DNA from: Pseudalkalibacillus sp052246725
GTDB taxonomy: Bacteria > Bacillota > Bacilli > Bacillales > Fictibacillaceae
Assembly: GCA_052246725.1 (NCBI GenBank)
Contig: JBQQCL010000013.1
Length of the DNA stretch: 64,000 nt
Reading direction: 5' to 3' (one strand)
The position numbers and the translations under genes were made by a program. Positions 42,238 to 50,247 of this stretch are shown here, one piece after another (the stretch's first letter is position 1; every line of letters starts with the position of its first letter). The notes under the pieces were generated by a model. The model was not told the origin of the DNA, made no database searches, and saw only the letters and a list, made by a program, of their open reading frames with translations.

Positions 42238-42627
42238 ATGTGGAAAGGCTCAGCTGCTGTTTGTATAAAGGACCAAAAGCTTTTGATGGTACAACAAGGC
42301 GAAGAAAAGCTATGGACGGTTCCATCCGGAGAAAAGTTTGTTGAGGAGTGCTACGAAGCATGTTGTTTGCGTGAACTAGAAGAAGAAACGGGATACCTCG
42401 GTGATATTCAGCGGTCGTTATTCGTGAAAAAAGGACAAAGTTTCGGCATCGATATCACAGTCCATTACTTTCGTATCCAGATCATAGGTGGAGAGATGAA
42501 GATCCAGGATCCCGATGAATTGATTCATGACATTAAATGGGTGTCCTTAAAAGAACTGCAAACACTTGATTTGTCTTTCCCCGAAGATCTCGTTTTTCTT
42601 TCGGAATACATCAAACAATCTTCATGA
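42238..42627 (+). CDS. Nudix hydrolase
   Basis: A 129-residue Nudix protein with a complete box GEKFVEECYEACCLRELEEETGY (G-x5-E-x7-REL-x-EE-x-G), here within residues 31-53. These enzymes split nucleoside diphosphates linked to another group. Two cysteines inside the box helix are unusual but not disabling. The substrate is unknown. GAGAGGAG precedes the start. Confidence 0.92.
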   Translation: MWKGSAAVCIKDQKLLMVQQGEEKLWTVPSGEKFVEECYEACCLRELEEETGYLGDIQRSLFVKKGQSFGIDITVHYFRIQIIGGEMKIQDPDELIHDIKWVSLKELQTLDLSFPEDLVFLSEYIKQSS

Positions 42628-42796
42628 AGAGAAAATATATTAAAAATTCTGTAAAATAAGCAAAAATGGGAAATATTGTTTTGCGAATGTCCCGAAATTA
42701 AAAGAAAATGGTAATTGGTGTGATGTCCTGTCAAAATCTCGATCTTATACGAATGCTATTGTTGGACCAAAAATCTTTTATAGGGGCACGCGAAAA

Positions 42797-44023
42797 ATGA
42801 AAAAGATCACAGTATTATTTGTGTCTCTTCTTTTAAGTTTTGTTTGGATACTCCCAGAAAACATTCATGCAGAAGACGATGAACCAACAGATCTTTTAAG
42901 TGAGACCTCCATTTTAATCGATGCAAAAACTGGTGAAGTATTAGCAGAAGACAATCCTGATAAACGAATGTATCCGGCGAGTATTACGAAAATCGTAACC
43001 GCGATTATGGCGATCGAGTCTGGAAAAATGGATGATGTCGTGACGATCAGCGAGAATGCAGCTACCACCCCGGGTACTCAAGTCTACCTGGTAGAAGGGG
43101 AGCAGATGACATTACGCCAGCTCGTGCAGGGATTGATGATCAATTCCGGTAACGATGCAGCCGTCGCGATTGCCGAACATCTATCGGGAAGTGTGGACGC
43201 GTTCGCAGATGATATGAATGAATTTGCACAAGATGAGTTTGGATTAACAAACACCCATTTTGTCAATCCAAATGGACTGCCTGATGATGATCATTACTCA
43301 ACGGCTGCGGATATGGCTGAATTCACACGATATGCGATGCAATTTGATGAGTTTAAAGAAATTGTCCGTACGAAAGAGTTGGATTGGAAGGGTGCTGGAT
43401 GGGAGACCACCCTTTATAATCACCATAAGCTTTTATGGCGTTATGATGGGGCGAGCGGGGTGAAGAATGGGTACACAAGTAAATCTAAGCATACACTCGT
43501 AACAGCTGCTGAACGAAACGGTACCTCTTTAATCGTTGTTACGATGAAAAACGATTCATCCGAACAAGCCTATCAGGATACAATCGAACTGTTGAATTAT
43601 GGATTCGAACATTATGAAACGAAAAAAATTGAAAAAGGCACGGTCTTCACAAATGTTGATGGGAAAGAAATTAAGCTGAACGAAGATAAATTGTTCACTC
43701 ATAAAATCAATGAAGGCTTTGAAGCAAAAATCAATGAAGAAGGAAACCTGATCATCAAAAATGATACAGATGAAGAAATCGCTTCTTTCCCGCTTATTTC
43801 AAATACAAAGAAGAGCGGAGGAATTAAAGAAGCAATCGGAAGTGTGAAGGTTGAGGATGTTGAGGGCAATTCCTTGTTTTCTGTTTTATTGAAAGGAAGT
43901 TTACTCCTCTTTGTCGTGTTGTTCGTATGGAACATCATTAGAAAAAGGAGAAGACAGAAGAAGAAAAAGCTGCGGAAAAAGCGAATGATGGAAGAAATCA
44001 ATCGGATAAAGGGTTCGACTTAA
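42797..44023 (+). CDS. D-alanyl-D-alanine carboxypeptidase (penicillin-binding protein)
   Basis: A 408-residue serine peptidase that trims the last D-alanine from peptidoglycan stem peptides. It has a signal peptide ending near NIHAED, the catalytic SITK (S-x-x-K) in YPASITKIV, SGN in MINSGNDAA, and K-N-G at the third motif (GVKNGYT) where K-T-G is most common. After the DacA-like C-terminal domain comes one membrane helix near residues 365-385 and a very basic tail, so it is held in the membrane by its C-terminus. The ribosome site is weak (GGGGCACG). Confidence 0.92.
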   Translation: MKKITVLFVSLLLSFVWILPENIHAEDDEPTDLLSETSILIDAKTGEVLAEDNPDKRMYPASITKIVTAIMAIESGKMDDVVTISENAATTPGTQVYLVEGEQMTLRQLVQGLMINSGNDAAVAIAEHLSGSVDAFADDMNEFAQDEFGLTNTHFVNPNGLPDDDHYSTAADMAEFTRYAMQFDEFKEIVRTKELDWKGAGWETTLYNHHKLLWRYDGASGVKNGYTSKSKHTLVTAAERNGTSLIVVTMKNDSSEQAYQDTIELLNYGFEHYETKKIEKGTVFTNVDGKEIKLNEDKLFTHKINEGFEAKINEEGNLIIKNDTDEEIASFPLISNTKKSGGIKEAIGSVKVEDVEGNSLFSVLLKGSLLLFVVLFVWNIIRKRRRQKKKKLRKKRMMEEINRIKGST

Positions 44024-44055
44024 GGCTGTGAAAGCCTAAGTCGGTCCCTTTTTAC
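44016..44055 (+). terminator. Terminator of the carboxypeptidase gene
   Basis: GACTTA-AGGCT and AGCCT-AAGTC form the stem, ending in CCCTTTTT. The stem begins in the last codons of the gene. Confidence 0.75.
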
Positions 44056-44188
44056 GTTTCAGGACGAATTATCTGCAAAACAGGAAATCACCTTAAAAGT
44101 ACAAATTGGGTGATATAGGAAATGTGGGCTAGTTAGGTTATAATCAGTTAAGAGTTCTTGAATACACGACAGGGGGCCACGATTCATC

Positions 44189-44668
44189 ATGCGTTTGGAA
44201 CCATCTAACCAGATCGCGCCGAAAGCTTTGACCGTATGGCGTATTTATGGTGTTTTCAATAGTCTTTTCTTTATTTTACTATCGATCGGAAGTATTGTTC
44301 TTGTGCTTCTGACTCCGGTTCCGGTTTGGGTATCGATCATTACCATATTAATTACTGCTCTTCTTACATACCTTTTTATCCAAGTACTGCCAGCGATCCG
44401 TCATCGTGTCTGGCGTTATGAAGTGCGGGAATATGAAATTGAATTGAAGTTCGGGCTTTTGATCATTCGCAGGGTGCTGATTCCTATGGTACGCGTTCAG
44501 CATGTTGACACAAAGCAAGGACCGATTCTCCGTCACTATGATTTATCGACTGTCACGATTTCTACAGCTGCCACAACTCATGAAATTCCGGCTTTAGATC
44601 GTGAAACAGCAGATCAGGTGCGGGACTACATCTCACAAATGGCCAGGGTGACAGAAGAAGATGTATGA
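44189..44668 (+). CDS. ydbS: PH-domain membrane protein YdbS
   Basis: A 159-residue protein with two N-terminal membrane helices and one bacterial PH domain (DUF304/YdbS-like), seen as YEVREYEIELKFGLLIIRRVLIPMVRVQHVDTKQGPILRHYDLSTVTIST. It overlaps ydbT by 8 bp. In B. subtilis the pair YdbS-YdbT is known for resistance to amylolysin-type bacteriocins. GGGGG lies upstream of the ATG. Confidence 0.9.
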   Translation: MRLEPSNQIAPKALTVWRIYGVFNSLFFILLSIGSIVLVLLTPVPVWVSIITILITALLTYLFIQVLPAIRHRVWRYEVREYEIELKFGLLIIRRVLIPMVRVQHVDTKQGPILRHYDLSTVTISTAATTHEIPALDRETADQVRDYISQMARVTEEDV

Positions 44669-46112
44669 GCCGACAAGACTTCATCCATTAGCTGCTGGAT
44701 TGTCCTTTTTAAAAATGCTCAAGGAATGGATCATCCCAATCGTCATATTTTTCTTGTTCGGTCCTGGAAGTCCACCGGGAATGGCCTGGGTTTCGTTTGC
44801 GCCGTTCCTCTTCATCCTCTTGTTAGGAGGCTACGGTGTCCTGCATTGGTATCGGTTCACCTATCATATTGAAGGTGAAGAACTGAAAATCGAGTATGGG
44901 GTGTTTGTGAGGAAGAAACGCTATATCCCGAAAAGAAGGATCCAATCGATCGATTACACCCAGGGGATTTTCCACCGGATTTTTGATGTTGTGAAAATCA
45001 ATATTGAAACAGCTGGAGGTCCTGGTGGGGCAGAGGCTTCGTTATCTGCAGTCAGTCTAGCGAATGCTGAGCAGTTGAAAGAAGCTTTACGTCGTGAAGA
45101 AAAAACGAAGATAGAAGAAGATGACATACAGGCAGAAGCTGAGAGGGAAGAACCTGCCTATAGCTATACGTTATCGTTGAAAGATTTGCTGCTGGCGGCT
45201 TCTACTTCAGGCGGAATTGGTGTCACACTGCCACTGATTGGAACCCTGAGCTCCCAGTTCGAAAATTTTATTCCGGATGAATTTTATGTAGAAGCTTTCA
45301 ATTGGTTAAGCGGGTTTAGTTGGATCGTGATTGCTGGTATGGTTTTCTTTTCGTTATTTTTTGCATGGTTCATATCCTTTGTCGGTGTGATCTTAAAATA
45401 TGCTAACTTCCAAATCAGACGCTTCGACGACCGGATCGTCATTAGCAGAGGATTGCTTGAAAAACGGGAGCTTACTCTTCCTTTGCACCGGATCCAGGGA
45501 ATACGCGTAGTTGAAAGTGTCCTCCGACAGCCTTTTGGTTTTGCGACCGTACATGTAGAAAGTGCTGGTGGTGCTGGGCCGGAAATGGGCGTTTCTGCAA
45601 TGTTGTTTCCGTTCATCAAGCGTTCAAAAATTAATGCGGAGTTGGCGGAAATTCTGCCAGACTACAACGTGCCTGCAAAAATGAAACCATTACCGAAACG
45701 GGCAATGAGGCGTTATATTCTACGAAATGTTGCTCCAGCAATTCTTGTGGTCCCATTGTTTTGGGTGGTTCCATCACACTTTTGGTTTTTGCTGTTTATG
45801 CCAGTCCCAATCCTCGTAATGTGGGGAATTCTTGATTTCAAGGATAGTAAATGGTTGATCGAGGGGCAGTCTTTTTATATGCAAACACGGACGCTTTCAC
45901 GATCTATGCTTATCACGAAAAAGAGACGAATGCAGGATTTTGAGATCAAACAATCCATATTTCAACAACGTCATGATTTGATCACGTTGAAAACTGCAAT
46001 TTTATCAGGTGGAGTCGGCAAGGTTTTTCAATTGAAGGACGTAGAAACCAGAAATTGGAACGAAGCGTTTGGTTGGTTTTCTCGAAAGTCTCAGGAAAGT
46101 AAGTTACAATGA
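44661..46112 (+). CDS. ydbT: PH-domain membrane protein YdbT
   Basis: A 483-residue membrane protein with six or more helices and repeated PH-like domains: YHIEGEELKIEYGVFVRKKRYIPKRRIQSIDYTQG, then RFDDRIVISRGLLEKRELTLPLHRIQGIRVVES, and a third divergent copy at the end. It is coupled to ydbS by overlap. The product probably acts with YdbS in the membrane. A terminator follows. Confidence 0.9.
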   Translation: MYEPTRLHPLAAGLSFLKMLKEWIIPIVIFFLFGPGSPPGMAWVSFAPFLFILLLGGYGVLHWYRFTYHIEGEELKIEYGVFVRKKRYIPKRRIQSIDYTQGIFHRIFDVVKINIETAGGPGGAEASLSAVSLANAEQLKEALRREEKTKIEEDDIQAEAEREEPAYSYTLSLKDLLLAASTSGGIGVTLPLIGTLSSQFENFIPDEFYVEAFNWLSGFSWIVIAGMVFFSLFFAWFISFVGVILKYANFQIRRFDDRIVISRGLLEKRELTLPLHRIQGIRVVESVLRQPFGFATVHVESAGGAGPEMGVSAMLFPFIKRSKINAELAEILPDYNVPAKMKPLPKRAMRRYILRNVAPAILVVPLFWVVPSHFWFLLFMPVPILVMWGILDFKDSKWLIEGQSFYMQTRTLSRSMLITKKRRMQDFEIKQSIFQQRHDLITLKTAILSGGVGKVFQLKDVETRNWNEAFGWFSRKSQESKLQ

Positions 46113-46125
46113 ATATAACAATAAT

Positions 46126-46158
46126 TGAAGCTCCTGTTCTCAGGGGCTTCTTCTTTTA
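46126..46158 (+). terminator. Terminator of ydbST
   Basis: GAAGCTCCTG-TTCT-CAGGGGCTTC, a 10-bp stem with a G-T pair, followed by TTCTTTT. Confidence 0.9.
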
Positions 46159-46254
46159 TAGCCTTTTGTTTTTTAACATGTGATGTATAAAGGAAATATC
46201 GAGGATATGAAGAAATGTGTAGATAGATTTCATAAAGGGAAATGAGGTAACGAG

Positions 46255-46560
46255 ATGTTCATCGTTCATTCAACAGTGGTTGTACCGAAAGAAAAATCAG
46301 AAGAAGTCGTAAAGATCTACCGGAATCGATCTAAATCAGTGGATAAAGCGCAAGGGTTTGTTTCGTTCGAATTGCTGCAGAATGACAAATCCCCTGAAGA
46401 GCTGACCGTTCAGATCAAATTCGAAGATAAAGAGAGCTATATGAGTTGGGTCCGAAGTGATGATTTCAAAAGAATCCATGAATTAGAAAAAAAGTATCCG
46501 GACAAGGAATTAGCAGGAATTGTTCCGAAAGTCCGTATGTATAGCGTGGTGGCCACATGA
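46255..46560 (+). CDS. ABM-fold monooxygenase, haem-degrading type candidate
   Basis: A 101-residue ferredoxin-like dimeric alpha-beta-barrel protein: FIVHSTVVVPKEKSEEVVKIYRNR, QGFVSFELLQND, and KESYMSWVRSDDFKRIHE with the tryptophan and histidine expected in the haem pocket of IsdG/HmoA-type enzymes. It may split haem or be a general antibiotic-biosynthesis-monooxygenase-fold protein. The stop overlaps the next start by 4 bp (ATGA), tying it to a four-gene operon with a cobalamin-binding protein. Confidence 0.75.
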   Translation: MFIVHSTVVVPKEKSEEVVKIYRNRSKSVDKAQGFVSFELLQNDKSPEELTVQIKFEDKESYMSWVRSDDFKRIHELEKKYPDKELAGIVPKVRMYSVVAT

Positions 46561-46907
46561 TCGGTACAAAAGAACGGATGATCGATAATGTGGTAGAGCA
46601 AATTTATAGACAATACCCTGAGCTTAAAGAACGATACGGTGAGCAAGGGATACAAAAATGCCGTGAAGACAATGACCACCACTTCAAGCATTTAGAAACG
46701 GCATTTGAATTGAAAAATGACCAATTCTTTGTGGATTATGCTCTTTGGTTGAATGGTATCCTCCAAAAGCATGAGATGACTGCAGAGCACCTCTATATTA
46801 ATTTTGAAATGATCCAGGGAGTTTTAGATGTTGAGCTTGGCATAGAACGTAAAGAAGCATACGAAAATGCATTGAACAAAGCGATCGTTGAATTGAAAAA
46901 TACGTGA
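46557..46907 (+). CDS. All-helical protein of the B12-STAS operon
   Basis: A 116-residue helical protein without cysteine-rich or membrane parts. DNDHHFKHLETAFELKNDQFFVDYALWLNGIL resembles the helical segment that, as I recall, precedes B12-binding domains in some cobalamin-dependent sensor proteins, so it may be the separated N-terminal part of the next protein. It has no obvious enzymatic motif. It overlaps the gene before by 4 bp and lies 24 bp before the B12 protein gene. Confidence 0.7.
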   Translation: MIGTKERMIDNVVEQIYRQYPELKERYGEQGIQKCREDNDHHFKHLETAFELKNDQFFVDYALWLNGILQKHEMTAEHLYINFEMIQGVLDVELGIERKEAYENALNKAIVELKNT

Positions 46908-46931
46908 GAGGCGACAGAGGCGGGTGACGGA

Positions 46932-47624
46932 ATGACAGTAAATGCAAAGAAATTCACGGGATATTTATTAAATGGGGATGAATTGAGCTGTGAGGAGTAC
47001 CTGGAGTCACTGGCCGTTAAGGAAGACATTTTGAAAGTTTTGCAGCTTTTTACTGAAGCGATGCAGCATGTCGGTGAGCTATGGGAAAATAATGAGATTT
47101 CAGTCGCAGATGAACACCTTGCCACTGCTACCTGCGATTATGTCCTCTCTTATTATAAATTTCGATACATCACCCGCAAGACTCCGATCAAACATAATAA
47201 AAAAGCAATGTTTTTATGTTTAGAAAACGAACAGCATTATCTCGGAACGAAAATCATTGCAAGTGTATTCGAAAGTTTCGGCTGGAATGTAAGGCTTTTT
47301 GGGGCGAATTTACCGCTTGAGTATGCCTGTTCCCAAGCAGAAGAATGGAAGCCCGATATCATCGGGATTTCGGTTTCGATTTTGTACCACCTCCCCAAAT
47401 TGAACCTTTTTATTGAGGGACTGAGCGCCACTTCTAGTGCTCCTGGAATTTTGGTTGGCGGACGGCTCAGTAGATTATACGATTTGATGCCTTATTGTAC
47501 AGCACAGACTACAATTCTCAAAAACATTGATGAAGTGAGCCGATGGCTGGAGGAACAAAAGGTCGAGGAGAACGCTGATGATAAAAACAATCAACATACC
47601 AATCCTATACTTTCAACTAAATAG
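46932..47624 (+). CDS. CarH-like cobalamin-binding photosensory domain protein without DNA-binding domain
   Basis: A 230-residue protein with a four-helix B12 cap (about residues 15-80) and a Rossmann B12-binding domain (about residues 90-210). In the cap, LWENNEISVADEHLATATCDYVL contains W-x9-EH, the motif that in CarH/LitR photoreceptors contacts adenosylcobalamin and supplies the upper histidine. The B12 domain has ENEQHYLG, the E-x-H-x-x-G form of the lower-ligand motif seen in CarH. The MerR DNA-binding head of CarH is missing. It overlaps the following STAS gene by 47 bp, so the two proteins probably act together. Light sensing is inferred. Confidence 0.82.
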   Translation: MTVNAKKFTGYLLNGDELSCEEYLESLAVKEDILKVLQLFTEAMQHVGELWENNEISVADEHLATATCDYVLSYYKFRYITRKTPIKHNKKAMFLCLENEQHYLGTKIIASVFESFGWNVRLFGANLPLEYACSQAEEWKPDIIGISVSILYHLPKLNLFIEGLSATSSAPGILVGGRLSRLYDLMPYCTAQTTILKNIDEVSRWLEEQKVEENADDKNNQHTNPILSTK

Positions 47625-48351
47625 AGATTATGAAATCATCCGACGCTCGAAGGTTGCTGTTTCACAGTTTCCGGATGTGGAAGGATTCTTAGAACTTATT
47701 GATGGAGACAGTGTTGTCAAAGCGAAAAGATACCTGGATTCAAAGAACGGTGATATTGAAATTGAACTTGTGATGAAGACGTTCCAAAGTCCATATTCCT
47801 TATTCCAGGTACGCGTGTCATGGAACATGGATCATACTGCTGAGGTTGTCTGTCTTGAAAAGACCGGTGAAAACGATCGATTATTCACTCAAATTGATCG
47901 GCTGCGGAATAGACTTGAAGATACTAATTATGAATTGCTTGAAAAGAAAGATGATCTAGAGAAAGCTATGAAAAGAGTGAATGAGCTGTCTGGCCCCTTT
48001 ATTTCACTGACCGATTCTTCAGCGTTGGTACCTTTATTCGGGGACTTGACAGCAGAGAAGGTCGAAACGATATCAGATAAAATCCTAACAAACGCTCACA
48101 ACAAAAATCAGGATAGTTTATATTTCGATTTTACAGGGGTTGGTGAAATCAAGAAGGAAGGCTTTGAGGGACTTCAACGGTTATTCAAAACGTTATGGTA
48201 TATGGGAGAAATCGAGGCTATCATCATAGGGATATCTCCTCAACAAGCGATTGTCATGAATCAATTGGATACAGAATATCATCTTACTTTTGTTTCTACA
48301 TTAAAAGAAGCGCTCAAGTCACTCAATAACAAAACAAAGACAGGAGCCTGA
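47578..48351 (+). CDS. RsbR-like STAS domain protein
   Basis: A 257-residue protein. Residues 1-95 form a small alpha-beta domain I do not recognise (PAS-like at best), residues 100-145 a coiled coil (RLRNRLEDTNYELLEKKDDLEKAMKRVNEL), and residues 145-250 a STAS domain (PLFGDLTAEKVETISDKIL, YFDFTGVGEIKKEGFEGLQRL). The build matches RsbR-type stressosome proteins. The two threonines phosphorylated by RsbT in RsbRA (LIGTIDT and VPVVDT) are replaced here by LFGDLT and GEIKKE, so it may not be a normal RsbT substrate. GAGGAG precedes the start inside the B12 gene. Confidence 0.82.
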   Translation: MIKTINIPILYFQLNRDYEIIRRSKVAVSQFPDVEGFLELIDGDSVVKAKRYLDSKNGDIEIELVMKTFQSPYSLFQVRVSWNMDHTAEVVCLEKTGENDRLFTQIDRLRNRLEDTNYELLEKKDDLEKAMKRVNELSGPFISLTDSSALVPLFGDLTAEKVETISDKILTNAHNKNQDSLYFDFTGVGEIKKEGFEGLQRLFKTLWYMGEIEAIIIGISPQQAIVMNQLDTEYHLTFVSTLKEALKSLNNKTKTGA

Positions 48352-48377
48352 CCATGGATAAGTCGCTCCTGTTTTTT
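48340..48377 (+). terminator. Terminator of the B12-STAS operon
   Basis: ACAGGAGC pairs with GCTCCTGT around a 16-base loop, followed by TTTTTTT. The stem starts in the last codons. Confidence 0.9.
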
Positions 48378-48389
48378 TGCTTCGCATAT

Positions 48390-48977
48390 TCAATATCGTG
48401 TTCGTTTTCCCATCAGGATAATCGGACCTAACGCGGCTCCTCCTACTAAACCGAAGAGATGGCCGAGGATATTGATATTCGGTGTAACGAATGTCATGAC
48501 CAAACTTAAGACAAGGATCGTCATGACGATTTGAGAATTTTGTTGATCAATAAGCTCTTTACGGGCATAAATGATATATACATACAAGCCAAACAAACCA
48601 AATATCGCACCAGATGCCCCGATGTGGCTATAACCTGGACCTTGAAGAATGAAGGTTGCAATATTTGCGATGACCCCAGCACCGATGTAACCGAGGATGA
48701 ATTTCAACTTTCCTAGAATCCGTTCTAATCCAGGTCCGAATAGGAATAAGGAAAATGTATTGAACAGGACATGAGGGAAAGATTCATGTATGAAGATAGG
48801 TGTTACAAGCCTCCAATACTCACCCGAACCGATGTAGAAGTTTATACCGGCAGTTAAATGCAACAATGCCGGGAAAAGATTGACACCGATGAATAAAACG
48901 ATATGAATGGCCATGATTATGGTGATAATAGGATACAATCGCCTGAACGATCGAAAATTTTCTGTTCGGATAAACAC
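48390..48977 (-). CDS. Rhomboid-family intramembrane serine protease
   Basis: A 195-residue membrane protein with six helices. The catalytic serine is in GASGAIFGLFG and the histidine in GHLFGLVGGAALG; the IFIHESFPHVLFNTFSLFLFG segment holds the conserved HxxxN. It cuts membrane-spanning segments. GTG 48977 has GGGAGG eight bases upstream and is preferred to a TTG further up. In B. subtilis a rhomboid gene (ydcA) is near ydcB (acpS), the same setting. Confidence 0.93.
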   Translation of the reverse strand: MFIRTENFRSFRRLYPIITIIMAIHIVLFIGVNLFPALLHLTAGINFYIGSGEYWRLVTPIFIHESFPHVLFNTFSLFLFGPGLERILGKLKFILGYIGAGVIANIATFILQGPGYSHIGASGAIFGLFGLYVYIIYARKELIDQQNSQIVMTILVLSLVMTFVTPNINILGHLFGLVGGAALGPIILMGKRTRY

Positions 48978-49019
48978 AAGAAAGACCTCCCTTTTCAACC
49001 AGGGTCTATTTTTATTTAA

Positions 49020-49485
49020 GGCTGTTTTCGCAAACGTTGTTGCACTTGCACTTAAAGAAAGTATAAAATACTTTCTTCAGTATAAGGGCAACTAAGGCTC
49101 GACCTACAAAAGGCTTGGTCTCGCCAAGTTTTCTTTAAAAGTCGTTGGTTTCCGCTCCAGGATGCTCGCTCTCCGCGGGGCGTGCGGTGAGCGCACTCGT
49201 CGCCTTGCGACCTCAGGAGTCTCCTTTTCAAGGAAGCATTTGTGCTCCTGCGTCATACAGGAAGTCCTGTCGAAGCGAGCTTCCTCGTCGCATGCCTTGC
49301 GAGGAGATTATTCAGGTAGTAGGCACGCTGATCTCGCAGGACAAGGAAAGCTTTGGCAGCGCTACTTCGCACGATGAAAATGCGATTTTCATTTTCGAGG
49401 AGTCTCGCACCTTGCTCTCCAATCAACTTGCACAAGGTGAGTTTTTAAAAATGGCTCAAACGCGGCAATCTTTTAAAAAAGAGCC
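49020..49485. repeat. Roughly 370-bp repeat, copy B, interrupted by a short repeat
   Basis: The same repeat as at 38785-39152, starting GGCTGTTTTC and ending AAAAAAGAGCC. It is split near its left end by the 87-bp element at 49052-49138. The left and right termini form an inverted repeat (GGCTGTTTTC.CAAACGTTGTTGC compared with the reverse complement of the right end). Confidence 0.85.
49052..49138. repeat. TTAAAGAAA-ended short repeat, copy 4, inside the larger repeat
   Basis: The element runs from TTAAAGAAA to TTTCTTTAA. In copy A of the larger repeat the flanking sequences are joined with no such element, so this is an insertion. It is almost identical to copy 1 at 28622. Confidence 0.88.
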
Positions 49486-49593
49486 ATATTTAAAGTATGT
49501 AATTCTGAAATCATTACCTATACAGTTTATCATATTAGGTAATAAGAGTCTGAATGAATGATTCCAAATTTTGAATATAAGAGGTGTACATAG

Positions 49594-49956
49594 ATGATCA
49601 TTGGAATTGGAATAGATATCGTGGAAATCCAACGTATCAAACGTACCAATGAACGGCAAGCGAAGTTTGCTGAACGGATTTTGACTGAGGCGGAATTGAT
49701 CTTCTTCCGTTCGTTGGAACAGCGGAATAGTATTGAATTTCTTGCTGGAAGGTTTGCTGCTAAAGAAGCCTATGCAAAAGCTACAGGTACAGGTATCGGA
49801 GGGCGATTGAGCTGGAAGGACGTACAGATCCTGGCTAATGAAGCAGGAAAACCGGTCATCGAGGATGGAAAAGCGGATTGGAACGCCCATGTTTCGATTT
49901 CCCATAGTAAAGAATACGCAGTTGCACAAGTAATCCTTGAAAGCTCGTCAAGCTAG
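49594..49956 (+). CDS. acpS: Holo-acyl-carrier-protein synthase
   Basis: A 120-residue enzyme that moves 4'-phosphopantetheine from CoA to a serine of acyl carrier protein. IGIGIDIVEIQRIK at the start holds the magnesium-binding aspartate, and FLAGRFAAKEAYAKATGTGIG holds the glutamate and lysine of the active site; HVSISHSKEYAVAQVI ends the fold. The place between rhomboid and ydcC is as in B. subtilis. Confidence 0.96.
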   Translation: MIIGIGIDIVEIQRIKRTNERQAKFAERILTEAELIFFRSLEQRNSIEFLAGRFAAKEAYAKATGTGIGGRLSWKDVQILANEAGKPVIEDGKADWNAHVSISHSKEYAVAQVILESSSS

Positions 49957-50247
49957 TCTGCATATTGCTAGAAGTTGTCTCATATATTTGTAGTACGGTT
50001 AGGAGGGAACGCTGAAACATATGGCCAGATGGTCGAGTGAGTGCAGCCGCCAAAGGTTTTTAACAAGGGGGTGTAGATTCAAGAAAACTGCTTGCATTCA
50101 CCATGCCGGAATTTTCTACCTCAATTCGTACTAATCTAACATTCAGGGTATTTGTGTATCCCCATGGCGGAGCATCAAAGATCATTCTGGATGTCATATG
50201 TGAGGTCCCTCTTTTGTCATCTATATGAGGCAAAGGAGATGAAAAAT

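Noticed and set aside
49145..49561. 138-codon open frame
   Set aside because: It is the second copy of the same noncoding repeat running on into the acpS upstream region, with no ribosome site.
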